Of a DNA stretch of 64,000 bases, positions 25,504 to 33,308 are shown piece by piece. The DNA lies in the NCBI GenBank assembly GCA_034416335.1, contig DAOULV010000007.1, positions 13,162 to 77,161 of the forward strand, in the 5' to 3' direction. Both the position numbers and the translations under genes were made by a program. Below the pieces are notes generated by a model. It worked only from the letters and a program-made list of their open reading frames with translations. It was not told where the DNA came from and did no database searches. The stretch comes from MGML01 sp034416335. GTDB lineage: Bacteria > Chloroflexota > Dehalococcoidia > Dehalococcoidales > UBA2162. How positions within the stretch are numbered: position 1 is the first letter of the stretch; each line of letters starts with the position of its first letter.

Positions 25504-26355
25504 ATGAAGAGTCTTGATGGTAAGGTTGCTCTGGTAACCGGAGCAGGAAGCATCAGGGGAATGGGGCGTGCCGTTGCCAAGCGGCTGGCCAATGAAGGTG
25601 CCGATGTTTCTATCGTCGACCAGGTAATGGCACCGAAGAGCATCTGGCCGGGTGAGGAAAACTGGGGAGGATTGCCTGAGGTTGTGAAGGAGATAGAAGC
25701 GCTGGGTCAGCAGGGTCTGGCCATAGTGGGAGATATCAGTAACAGTAAGGATATTGATAACGTAGTCAGTAAAACGCTTGAGAAGTTCGGTAAAATAGAT
25801 ATCCTGGCGCACTGTGCTGCTATCCGTGGACCGGTAGGTCCGCACATAGTCGAGCTTGATGAAGCGGTCTGGAGGAAGGTTATCAATGTTAACCTGACCG
25901 GCAGCTTCCTGATATGCAAGGCTGTAGCGAAGACAATGATACCCGATCCCGAGGGAAAGAAGATAGTGATAATCGCCTCGGTTGCCGGGACGTTCGGCGC
26001 TCCGGGCAGCAGCAGCTACTGTGCATCGAAATACGGCACGATAGGTCTGGCAAAGACCCTGGCTCTGGAGCTGGCCCAGTATAAGATTAACGTTAATGCC
26101 ATTAATCCGGATACGATAAGTACCAACCTGGTCGATGAAAGAATGGTTGCTGCTGCTGAAAGAGAAGGTATTTCAATCCAGGAGTTCCTGAAAAGGAGAG
26201 CTGAGTCACCACCTCCTCCGGGAGTCGGGCCGAATATTCCCCTGGGAAGACACGGCGATCCGGGTGAAGTTGCCGACCTGGTTTATTTCCTGGTCTCGGA
26301 GCAGTCCAGCTATATTACCGGGCAGACGATAAATATCGATGGCGGCGCTCATTAA
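25504..26355 (+). CDS. SDR family oxidoreductase with an inserted loop
   Basis: A 283-residue SDR. The cofactor loop is the extended form TGAGSIRGMG. After strand 2 there is an insert, MAPKSIWPGEENWGGL, absent from ordinary SDRs. HCAA replaces the NNAG motif, and the catalytic YCASK is intact. A proline-rich lid (SPPPPGVGP) precedes the C-terminal DGGAH. AAGGGAGAACC is the ribosome site. It shares all these features with the next gene, 17 bases downstream, with which it forms a duplicated pair. Confidence 0.87.
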   Translation: MKSLDGKVALVTGAGSIRGMGRAVAKRLANEGADVSIVDQVMAPKSIWPGEENWGGLPEVVKEIEALGQQGLAIVGDISNSKDIDNVVSKTLEKFGKIDILAHCAAIRGPVGPHIVELDEAVWRKVINVNLTGSFLICKAVAKTMIPDPEGKKIVIIASVAGTFGAPGSSSYCASKYGTIGLAKTLALELAQYKINVNAINPDTISTNLVDERMVAAAEREGISIQEFLKRRAESPPPPGVGPNIPLGRHGDPGEVADLVYFLVSEQSSYITGQTINIDGGAH

Positions 26356-26372
26356 GTTACAGGAGAAGATAA

Positions 26373-27227
26373 ATGGATATTCTGAAGGGTAAGACCTGTC
26401 TTATTACCGGAGCCGGCAGTATAAGAGGTATGGGACGTGCCATCTCGGTGCGGTTCGGCAGTGAAGGCGCGAACGTGGTATCGGCAGACCGGGAGATGGC
26501 GCCGAAGAGCATCTGGCCGGGCGAGGAAGACTGGCGCGGCCTGGAAGCGGTGGTTGAAGAAGTGGAGACAGCCGGAGGAAAGGGTCTGGCGGTGGTCGCT
26601 GATATCAGTAAAAGCGAGGACGTCGACAACATGGTGAAGCAGGCCGTCGACAAATTCGGTACCATAGATATCTTCGTGCAGTGCGTGGGTATTCGCGGTC
26701 CGATGGGGACGCCGATTGTCGACCTCGAAGAAGAGACTTTCAGGAGGTTGATAGACATCAACCTTACCGGGCCGTTTCTTTGCGCCAAGGCCGTATCGAA
26801 GGTAATGATTCCGGAACCGGAAGGAAAGAAGATGATATTCATTTCCTCCCTGGCGGGTTCGCGGGGGTACGTGGGCAGCGCCGGATACTGCGCTTCGAAA
26901 CACGGCGTGATAGGACTGGCCAAGACCCTGGCGCTGGAACTGGCACAGTACAAAATTAACGTCAATATCATCAGTCCAGGAGCGTTCGATACCAACCTCC
27001 GAGATGAGTCCATCGCAGAAAGAGCAAGGTCACAGGGAATGACTGTTGCCGAAATGCTCAAAAAGCATGCAGAAGCCGGACCTCCGAAAGGCGGCGGTGG
27101 TCCCCAGATACCGCTGGGCAGAATGGGTACTCCGCAGGATATCGCCGACCTGGTGATGTTCCTGGTGACGGACAAGTCCGGCTATATAACGGGGCAGGAA
27201 GTCAGGATAGACGGGGGAGCTGAGTAA
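26373..27227 (+). CDS. SDR family oxidoreductase, paralogue with the same inserted loop
   Basis: 284 residues, closely related to 25504-26355: TGAGSIRGMG, the insert MAPKSIWPGEEDWRGL, QCVG in place of NNAG, YCASK, and a glycine-rich lid (PPKGGGGPQ). It is higher in GC than its sister, so the copies have drifted. TACAGGAGAAG precedes the ATG. The pair may form a heterodimer or act on successive intermediates. Confidence 0.87.
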   Translation: MDILKGKTCLITGAGSIRGMGRAISVRFGSEGANVVSADREMAPKSIWPGEEDWRGLEAVVEEVETAGGKGLAVVADISKSEDVDNMVKQAVDKFGTIDIFVQCVGIRGPMGTPIVDLEEETFRRLIDINLTGPFLCAKAVSKVMIPEPEGKKMIFISSLAGSRGYVGSAGYCASKHGVIGLAKTLALELAQYKINVNIISPGAFDTNLRDESIAERARSQGMTVAEMLKKHAEAGPPKGGGGPQIPLGRMGTPQDIADLVMFLVTDKSGYITGQEVRIDGGAE

Positions 27228-27242
27228 AGAGAATATCTTGTT

Positions 27243-27269
27243 TTGATGAGATAAAATAAATGATATAAT
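27243..27269 (+). promoter_or_regulatory. Extended -10 promoter for hicBA
   Basis: TGATATAAT (27261-27269) is a perfect extended -10; a weak TTGATG (27243-27248) lies 15 bases upstream. The start near 27276 leaves a leader of only ~12 bases before hicB. Confidence 0.6.
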
Positions 27270-27287
27270 TGTTGTAAGGTAAATATC

Positions 27288-27506
27288 ATGGTAAAGAGTT
27301 TTACTGCCAAATACACAAAAATATCCAGCGGATATATGGGACAGGTTGTCGAGTGGCCAGAAGTGATAACTGAGGGTAAGGATATCGACGAATGCCGTGA
27401 GTTACTGAGAGATGCTCTTCTGGAGATGATTGAAGCCTATAAGCAGCAGGGCAGGGAGATTCCACCAAGCAGCGACCTTCTCGAACAGGTGCTTGTAGAG
27501 GTCTGA
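27288..27506 (+). CDS. hicB: HicB-family antitoxin
   Basis: A 72-residue protein with the HicB partial RNase-H-like fold: strand pattern FTAKYTKISSGYMGQVVEWP, then the family segment TEGKDIDECRELLRDAL. It has no added C-terminal DNA-binding domain, so it is the short form. It neutralises the HicA mRNA interferase encoded one base downstream. The antitoxin-first order is the less common arrangement. Confidence 0.82.
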   Translation: MVKSFTAKYTKISSGYMGQVVEWPEVITEGKDIDECRELLRDALLEMIEAYKQQGREIPPSSDLLEQVLVEV

Positions 27507-27507
27507 G

Positions 27508-27696
27508 ATGTCGGTTAAACGCCGTGACCTTATCAGGTATTTCGAAGAAAACGGCTATTATCTTCTACGCAATGGACGGAAGCATTCAATTTATACAAAT
27601 AACGTAAAGACAATTCCTGTAAAGAGACATCGAACACTGGACCGAATAACAGCAAACGAGTTATGCAAGCAAGCTGGTCTTAAACCTAAATTTTAA
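27508..27696 (+). CDS. hicA: HicA-family toxin (mRNA interferase)
   Basis: A 62-residue double-stranded-RNA-binding-like toxin. Family signs are the start KRRDLIRYFEENGYYLLR, the catalytic His in GRKHSIYTN near residue 27 and the ending TLDRITANELCKQAGL. It separates from hicB by a single base, so translation is coupled. A terminator hairpin follows. Confidence 0.85.
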   Translation: MSVKRRDLIRYFEENGYYLLRNGRKHSIYTNNVKTIPVKRHRTLDRITANELCKQAGLKPKF

Positions 27697-27715
27697 TTTA
27701 TTAATTAAACCAATT

Positions 27716-27750
27716 AAAAATGGCTGTGAATTTTTCACAGCCATTTTTTC
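27716..27750. terminator. Bidirectional terminator
   Basis: A 14-bp stem, 27716-27729 with 27735-27748, flanked by A5 on the left and T6 on the right. It serves hicBA on the plus strand and the operon ending at 27768 on the minus strand. Confidence 0.85.
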
Positions 27751-27767
27751 TATTTCATCGGAAATTA

Positions 27768-28508
27768 CTACCCCATCTGGTTGCCGCGTTCTTTCCAGGT
27801 AGACCCTCTCTCGAACCCGATGACTTCCCTGACCAGGCAGTCCTTGACGACCGGGGCTGCTTTGAGAATAACACCGGTACAGACACCGCCGAGTGCCAGC
27901 GTAAGTTCACCTTCGGGGATAAGTCCGCTCTTGGTAGCAAGCACGGTGCAGCCCACGCAGACACGCATTCCCTGGCTGAATATAGTCAGGAGTGACATGT
28001 CCTCGCCGGCATCGATATCCAGCGGTCGAAGGTGGTCGGGAATACCGAACGGTTTCAGCAGGTCTCTCCTGGTAGCATTCGTACCGGTCAGGTTCAGCGG
28101 TTCACCCAGGATAAGGTCGTCGTTCAGGTAGCGTACCTTGATGCCTTCGCTTTCCAGTTCTTCCTTGATAGGGTCGGTGATGGTGACGTATATCTCGGTA
28201 ATCCCCTGGTCAAGCTGCTCCTGTTTCCGCTTCTTTGCCTCGGGGCTGTCGTTAGGACGGATGACTATCGGCATCGTGCCTTTGGCGGGTGAATGGGGCG
28301 ACGGATTGGTTACTGCGATGACATTCAGGTCGCCGACGTTATGGTTGATTTCATCGCGGAACTTGTTCAACGTGTAGCCGCTGGACCAGACCACGACCAC
28401 GTTCTTTACGCCCATATCATCTATTCGTTTCCTGGCGAATTTAACCATTTCATCGGTGTTTTTCCGGTCCATACCGTCGAAGTACATAATCTCTTTAATA
28501 GTACCCAT
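27768..28508 (-). CDS. Pyruvate-kinase C-terminal-like domain protein
   Basis: A 246-residue protein. The first ~130 residues (NTDEMVKFARKRIDDMGVKN, VVVWSSGYT, LNVIAVTNP) resemble the free-standing pyruvate kinase alpha/beta domain proteins found in archaea and anaerobes. The second half, with CVGCTVLATKSGLIPEGE and CTGVILKA, matches the same group. It has no catalytic kinase domain. The start is the ATG at 28508 with AAAGGAAG before it. Last gene of the flavoprotein/ferredoxin operon. Its function is not known; a small-molecule sensor or binding role is a guess. Confidence 0.55.
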   Translation of the reverse strand: MGTIKEIMYFDGMDRKNTDEMVKFARKRIDDMGVKNVVVVWSSGYTLNKFRDEINHNVGDLNVIAVTNPSPHSPAKGTMPIVIRPNDSPEAKKRKQEQLDQGITEIYVTITDPIKEELESEGIKVRYLNDDLILGEPLNLTGTNATRRDLLKPFGIPDHLRPLDIDAGEDMSLLTIFSQGMRVCVGCTVLATKSGLIPEGELTLALGGVCTGVILKAAPVVKDCLVREVIGFERGSTWKERGNQMG

Positions 28509-28552
28509 ATTCACTTCCTTTCAGATGTTTATTTGATACTTCCCGCAGCCTG

Positions 28553-28774
28553 TTAAATCCATCCCACCATAAGCGGTGAGTGCCTTTCCGGATTGACATA
28601 GATGGCATTGACGGGACAGTCGAGTTCGCAATAGTCACAGCAGTTACATTCCTGCGGATATACGATGACGGCTTTCTTCGTTTCTTTGTCTATCCTGATA
28701 ACATCGGTTGCGCAGCTGTTGACGCAGATACCGCAGCCGTCGCACAGTTCCTGGTCTATTCTCTCGATTGTCAT
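28553..28774 (-). CDS. 2[4Fe-4S] ferredoxin-like protein
   Basis: A 73-residue bacterial-type ferredoxin. The first cluster motif is CDGCGICVNSC; the second is CNCCDYCELDCP, in which an extra Cys sits between the usual positions. The start is the ATG at 28774 with GGAGG seven bases upstream. It lies next to a flavoprotein of the fumarate/APS-reductase type (45-base gap), the pairing seen in AprB-AprA, and probably carries electrons to or from that flavoprotein. Confidence 0.82.
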   Translation of the reverse strand: MTIERIDQELCDGCGICVNSCATDVIRIDKETKKAVIVYPQECNCCDYCELDCPVNAIYVNPERHSPLMVGWI

Positions 28775-28819
28775 TTTTTCATCCTCCAAATTCAGGTATA
28801 GTTTGACCGCAGCCCGGTT

Positions 28820-30445
28820 TTATTTCTTCTGATACTCCGGCGGCATCCATTCTTCGGGGATTGGCTGCTTCCAGAGCTTCATCTTGCCGTTTTCCTGCTT
28901 AATTTTAGTCCATGCCAGCCATCCGGGGTTATCCGTCTCCGGGAAGTCTTCCCGGTAGTGTCCTCCCCTCGATTCTTCCCTGAAAAGACATGACCTGAGA
29001 GCCAGCTCGGAACCCAGTATCATGTTCCGGGTCTCATGTGCCAGGCGGAGTTCGTGCGGGTTGGTGGCGTAAAGTCTTTCTGAGAAATGGTCTCTGAAAA
29101 ATTCTATATTCATCAGGGCAGCCTTGAGACGGTCACCGTGCTGTATAAGAAGCACATAGTAGGGGACCATTGTGTTAAGCAGCAGCTGGGTTACCCACCT
29201 GGGATCGAATCCGCCTTTTCGCTCAATAGGTTCGAGCATTGCCTTCTTTGCCCTTGCTATTTCGGCATCGTCCACTTTATAGTCTGTCATTCTGGAGATA
29301 TAGCCGGCGGCACCTATTGCCGCCCTGGTACCCATTATGGTCCCGGAGGGAAGACCGCCGAATCCGGGCGCCCTGATACTCAGGGTATCGCCGGCGGCGT
29401 ACAGGCCGGTTACGGTAGTGGAGCAGTCGGTACCGGCAGGCCATAGACCGGCGCTTACGGTGCAGTCCTGTCCGCCGGATATGCGATGTTTGCCCCGTTT
29501 CCGTGGGTCGTAGTTTATCCGGGCGCTTTCCATACCGTCCGAGTTCTGCTGTCTCTGCCAGACTCTCTCGATTTCCTCGTCGGAGGCAGCGTCAAGGTCG
29601 TGATAAATCGGTCCCCTGCCTTCGTGGAAGGCTATATCCACGGCGGGGCCTACTTCGTAGCCGTAAGGAATTTCATTACCTGCGGCGTCAATAAAACGTC
29701 GGTATATGGCACGGGCTGCCCTGCCCCCTCTCCAGGAGGGGTATTCTGCCGAACCGTGGTGGGAGGAGTGCATATCGCCGCCGGTAAGTTCGGCGCCGAC
29801 CCTGTAAGCCATGGCGTGCCCGTCGCCGGTCATGTTATGAGTCTCGGCACCGACGGTCCTCAGGGACCAGCTCCCGGTGCAGAGGATGGTTGCCTTTGCC
29901 TTGAAGACAAGTACTTCAAGTTCATCGACTGGGAAGCCGACAGCACCGACAACCCTGCCGTTGTCCATCAGGAGTTCGGTGACAGTTATGCGGTCCATAA
30001 TCTTCACGCCGACCTCGAGGGCTTTCTCTCTCAGCGGGGGAGGGACTCCTCTCCTGATGATACGGGCGGCGTTAAAGGGACTGTCGATACCCTTGGGGAC
30101 GAATACACCTTCCTCTTCGTTTTCCACCGGAAAGGGTACACCCCAGGACTGAAGCGTTTTAAACGCGTCGAACGATTCCCTGATGCAGATTTCCGTCCAG
30201 TTGCGGTCGCCCACTCCGCCTTCGGTCAGCATCCTGAATGTTTCTTCGTAGTTATCCCCGAGTTCCTCGCTGAAGAATGAGAAGCGCATGCCTGCCGCCG
30301 CGGACGTACCCGATTTACCCACGTATGCCTTATCCACGAGGGTTACATCGAGTCCCTCCTCTTTTGATTTTATAGCAGCGACGCTGCCGGCTATCCCACC
30401 ACCGAGAACCAGCACATCCGTCTCGATAACCGTTTCTTTTGCCAT
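28820..30445 (-). CDS. FAD-dependent oxidoreductase, fumarate reductase / APS reductase alpha type
   Basis: A 541-residue flavoprotein of the SdhA/FrdA/AprA superfamily. The N-terminal FAD motif is GGGIAGSVAA, followed by the AYVGKSGTSAAAG segment, GDGHAMAYRVGAEL near residue 225 and GLYAAGDT near 350. TAAAGGAGGAAG precedes the ATG. With the ferredoxin directly downstream it likely forms a two-subunit enzyme. The substrate is probably an unsaturated or saturated acid or its CoA ester, given the two CoA-transferase genes just upstream. Not a true AprA on present evidence. Confidence 0.82.
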   Translation of the reverse strand: MAKETVIETDVLVLGGGIAGSVAAIKSKEEGLDVTLVDKAYVGKSGTSAAAGMRFSFFSEELGDNYEETFRMLTEGGVGDRNWTEICIRESFDAFKTLQSWGVPFPVENEEEGVFVPKGIDSPFNAARIIRRGVPPPLREKALEVGVKIMDRITVTELLMDNGRVVGAVGFPVDELEVLVFKAKATILCTGSWSLRTVGAETHNMTGDGHAMAYRVGAELTGGDMHSSHHGSAEYPSWRGGRAARAIYRRFIDAAGNEIPYGYEVGPAVDIAFHEGRGPIYHDLDAASDEEIERVWQRQQNSDGMESARINYDPRKRGKHRISGGQDCTVSAGLWPAGTDCSTTVTGLYAAGDTLSIRAPGFGGLPSGTIMGTRAAIGAAGYISRMTDYKVDDAEIARAKKAMLEPIERKGGFDPRWVTQLLLNTMVPYYVLLIQHGDRLKAALMNIEFFRDHFSERLYATNPHELRLAHETRNMILGSELALRSCLFREESRGGHYREDFPETDNPGWLAWTKIKQENGKMKLWKQPIPEEWMPPEYQKK

Positions 30446-30475
30446 AAGACTTCCTCCTTTAATAAATCGGTCGGT

Positions 30476-31834
30476 TTATGTTTTGCCTGTATCATCGCCG
30501 TACATTTTTCGTATCTCATCCAGATAGTCGGAATCGAACCAGCCGGCTTTCTGGTCCTCTATCAAATCGACTCTCGTCGGTCTTCCCCTCGGGAAATTGG
30601 GCGGCCCGCCTATTATTTTGTCTTCAGCTAATTTATTCATTTCTTCCATCGACATTTCAAGCAGGGTGCCGAAAACATATCTGTCATCCTGAGCGAAGCG
30701 GGGCGCGCGTTCCTGAACGAAGCTTTCCATTTCACTGAATTTCGCCGGCATTTGACTCGGAACCGGTCGTTTACCGATTCCTGATCCGTGGTCGATAATG
30801 TTAAAAAATCCCCGTTCTGCGAGATGCGGGTCGGTGTTTATTTCTTTCATATTAAAGGCTGCTCCTGCCGGGATTCCGACTTCCTGCATCAACTGCATTA
30901 TCTCGATGTGCCCGTGATTAACGGTCCATTTTTCCACCAGTATATCGAGTTCCTCGCGGTTTTTCAGGCGCTCGCTGAGAGTAGCGAACCTTTCTTCCTT
31001 AGCCCAGTCTGGATTGCCAATAACCTCACGGAATCTCTGCCACTGGTCTTCATTTTCTACGGCTATATTTACCCAATTATCTTCTCCACTGCACCGATAG
31101 CACCCGTGAGGGGCTGCTGCAGGATGGCTGTTTCCGGTCCTGGTCGGATTTCGACCGCTCTGAGTATATTCGGTCAGGACGTCCCCGATATGGCAGGCAA
31201 CCGCTTCACGTCCGGAAAGGTCTACGTACTGTCCTTCCCCGGTCTGCATCCGGAAAAACAGGGCGGTTACCAGGGCTGCTGCTGCGTTGGCGCCGGTCGC
31301 CCAGTCGCCGTAAGCGCATCCCGAAAGCAGGGGAGGTTCATCGGGGAAACCGGTGATATGGGTCAGTCCGCTCATACCTTCCATTCCAGGGACATACATA
31401 TAGAAGTCCCGCAGGGGACCGTAATGTCCGAGACCGCTTATCGAGACCATAATTATATCGGATTTTATCTTCCTGAGCTCTTCGTAATTAAGTCCCCAGT
31501 TGTCCATTACCCTGGGCGAGTAGTTTTCAATTACCGCGTCACTTATTTTAACCAGGCGCTTGAAGATTTCTCTACCTTCCTCACTGCCGAGGTTGAGTGA
31601 AATCCCTTTTTTACCCGCGTTCAGAGTATGAAAAATGCAGCCCCGGTTCCAGTTTTCTTCTCCGGGTTCGTTCTCAGGATAAACGTTCGCTCTGGTAAAG
31701 ACGTCCGCCCGCTGGACCGATTCTATCTTAATAATTTCAGCACCGAGTTCGGCGAGTATCTCGGTTGAGACAGGCCCGGCGAAGACCATCGTCAGGTCGA
31801 GTATTCTTATTCCGTCAAGCAGCCTGTATGCCAT
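30476..31834 (-). CDS. Family III CoA-transferase (CaiB/BaiF)
   Basis: A 452-residue protein, slightly longer than usual because of a C-terminal extension after the GPPNFPRGRP segment. It lacks the standard P-L-L-G-E-H ending. The catalytic Asp is in YGDWATGAN, 18 residues before the Arg of FRMQTGEGQ. The N-terminus has DLTMVFAGPVSTEILAELGA. It is 12 bases from the preceding CoA-transferase, so the two are translationally linked and may be partners. Confidence 0.88.
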   Translation of the reverse strand: MAYRLLDGIRILDLTMVFAGPVSTEILAELGAEIIKIESVQRADVFTRANVYPENEPGEENWNRGCIFHTLNAGKKGISLNLGSEEGREIFKRLVKISDAVIENYSPRVMDNWGLNYEELRKIKSDIIMVSISGLGHYGPLRDFYMYVPGMEGMSGLTHITGFPDEPPLLSGCAYGDWATGANAAAALVTALFFRMQTGEGQYVDLSGREAVACHIGDVLTEYTQSGRNPTRTGNSHPAAAPHGCYRCSGEDNWVNIAVENEDQWQRFREVIGNPDWAKEERFATLSERLKNREELDILVEKWTVNHGHIEIMQLMQEVGIPAGAAFNMKEINTDPHLAERGFFNIIDHGSGIGKRPVPSQMPAKFSEMESFVQERAPRFAQDDRYVFGTLLEMSMEEMNKLAEDKIIGGPPNFPRGRPTRVDLIEDQKAGWFDSDYLDEIRKMYGDDTGKT

Positions 31835-31846
31835 GTAGTCCTGAAC

Positions 31847-33052
31847 CTAAATTATGCCTTTCTTCCTGAGTTCGGATAATTGTTTTTCACTGTAGCCGAT
31901 ACTCCCGTATATTTCCTCGTTGTGTTCTCCCAGAAGTGGAGCTCTTCCTGCCTGCCACGGCGACCCGTTCAGCTTTGCGGGAGCGCCGGGATATTTAACT
32001 TTGCCCATGACCGGATGTTCTACCTCAGCGAAAAAGTCACGGGCCTGAATCTGTTCGTCATTTATTACCTCTTCCGGGTTGAGTACCGGGGTGAAAGCCA
32101 GTCTAAGTTCCTGGGCGGCCCTGGTTACTTCCCATTTGCCACGCTCTTTAAGCCACGGCATCATTAACTCGTCCAGTTTTTCGGGATTCGCCATACGGGT
32201 GCGGGTATCAGCAAGGAGAGGGTCATCCTGCAGCTCGGGCTGCTCGATTAAAAAAGCTATATTCGGGGCTCCACCGACACCCGGAGTAAGGCTTATCCAT
32301 CCGTCCTTACAGGGAACGCTGTACCCGATGGGATAGCCGTGAATGGCGAACGGGCTGGTCCTCCGGCTGAGTCCGAGATATGAATACTCGGTAACATGTC
32401 CCATCAGTGTGCTGGCAACGCATTCCATTGCCGACATGTCGATGGACATGCCCTTATCAGTCTTGGCGCGGTTTATCAAAGCACTGACCGCGGCTATATA
32501 ACTGAGAAGGCCTGTCGAATAATCGGCCTGGTATCCACCTTCGATAACGGGCCTGTCCATCGGTTTCGTTCCGGGTCGCTGGGTGTACATTGCGCCGCCG
32601 GTGGCGTACACGGTGAAGTTGGTCGCTTTGTAGTTACGATAAGGTCCTGTCTGCCCGTAGGCGGAAATTGAGGTTGTAATCAGATTCGGATTGATTTCCT
32701 TGAGCGATTCCGGTGTGAGTCCGAGAGCTGCCAGTGTTCCCGGTTCGAAACTCTCTACCAGTACCGAGACGTTCTTTAACAGTGCCCTGAATATCTCGAT
32801 TCCCTTTTTATCGTGTAAATCGAGAGTGATGCTTTTTTTATTGGTATTCAGGTAGAAATACGTGCCGCTGGTCTCAAGTTTCCCGGTATCTCCGGGGATT
32901 TTACCGGCGTTTCTCGTCCAGTCTCCGGTACCCGGTTTTTCTACTTTTATAACTTCGGCACCGAAATCAGCCAGTAATTTGGTACAATAAGGACCTGCCA
33001 TTCCTTCAGTACAGTCAAGAACTTTCAGCTTGTTGAAAGCCTGCTTTTCCAT
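31847..33052 (-). CDS. Family III CoA-transferase (CaiB/BaiF)
   Basis: A 401-residue protein. The catalytic Asp is in QADYSTGLL, 18 residues before the Arg of NRAKTDKG (the usual TG is TD here). It ends with PLLGEHNEE. The start is the ATG at 33052 with AAGGAC upstream; the frame to 33118 would need a TTG and adds 22 unmatched residues. First gene of the minus-strand block, divergent from the NuoF-like operon. Confidence 0.88.
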   Translation of the reverse strand: MEKQAFNKLKVLDCTEGMAGPYCTKLLADFGAEVIKVEKPGTGDWTRNAGKIPGDTGKLETSGTYFYLNTNKKSITLDLHDKKGIEIFRALLKNVSVLVESFEPGTLAALGLTPESLKEINPNLITTSISAYGQTGPYRNYKATNFTVYATGGAMYTQRPGTKPMDRPVIEGGYQADYSTGLLSYIAAVSALINRAKTDKGMSIDMSAMECVASTLMGHVTEYSYLGLSRRTSPFAIHGYPIGYSVPCKDGWISLTPGVGGAPNIAFLIEQPELQDDPLLADTRTRMANPEKLDELMMPWLKERGKWEVTRAAQELRLAFTPVLNPEEVINDEQIQARDFFAEVEHPVMGKVKYPGAPAKLNGSPWQAGRAPLLGEHNEEIYGSIGYSEKQLSELRKKGII

Positions 33053-33154
33053 AATTATTGTCCTTATTTTTAAGGTGTCTTGCCGCGGTCCGGGTTGCGT
33101 AGTTATGCGTAATTTCAATATCCGGGGAAAATACGGAATATGAAATCAGCCTGT

Positions 33155-33184
33155 TTGAATATGTGAAATAGACTACTGTATAAT
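33155..33184 (+). promoter_or_regulatory. Promoter for the NuoF/NuoG-like operon
   Basis: TTGAAT (33155-33160), 18 bases, perfect TATAAT (33179-33184). It lies in the divergent gap with the CoA-transferase gene and leaves a leader of ~118 bases before the GTG at 33309. Confidence 0.65.
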
Positions 33185-33308
33185 TTGTACGTTTGTCAAA
33201 TGAAACAACACGAATCGCCAGGCAGAAATCCAGGAGAAATTTTGAACTTTTCGGTACCCCGGAACAGGCTGGAAACCGCGAAAAATATCCTGAAGAATCG
33301 TCATACGA

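Noticed and set aside
29486..30280. 264-codon plus-strand open frame opposite the flavoprotein
   Set aside because: Antisense shadow of a well-supported FAD protein; no ribosome site.
28820..30445. True adenylylsulfate reductase (aprA)
   Set aside because: The ferredoxin partner is a small 73-residue protein and no sat, aprM or qmo genes are near; family resemblance only.
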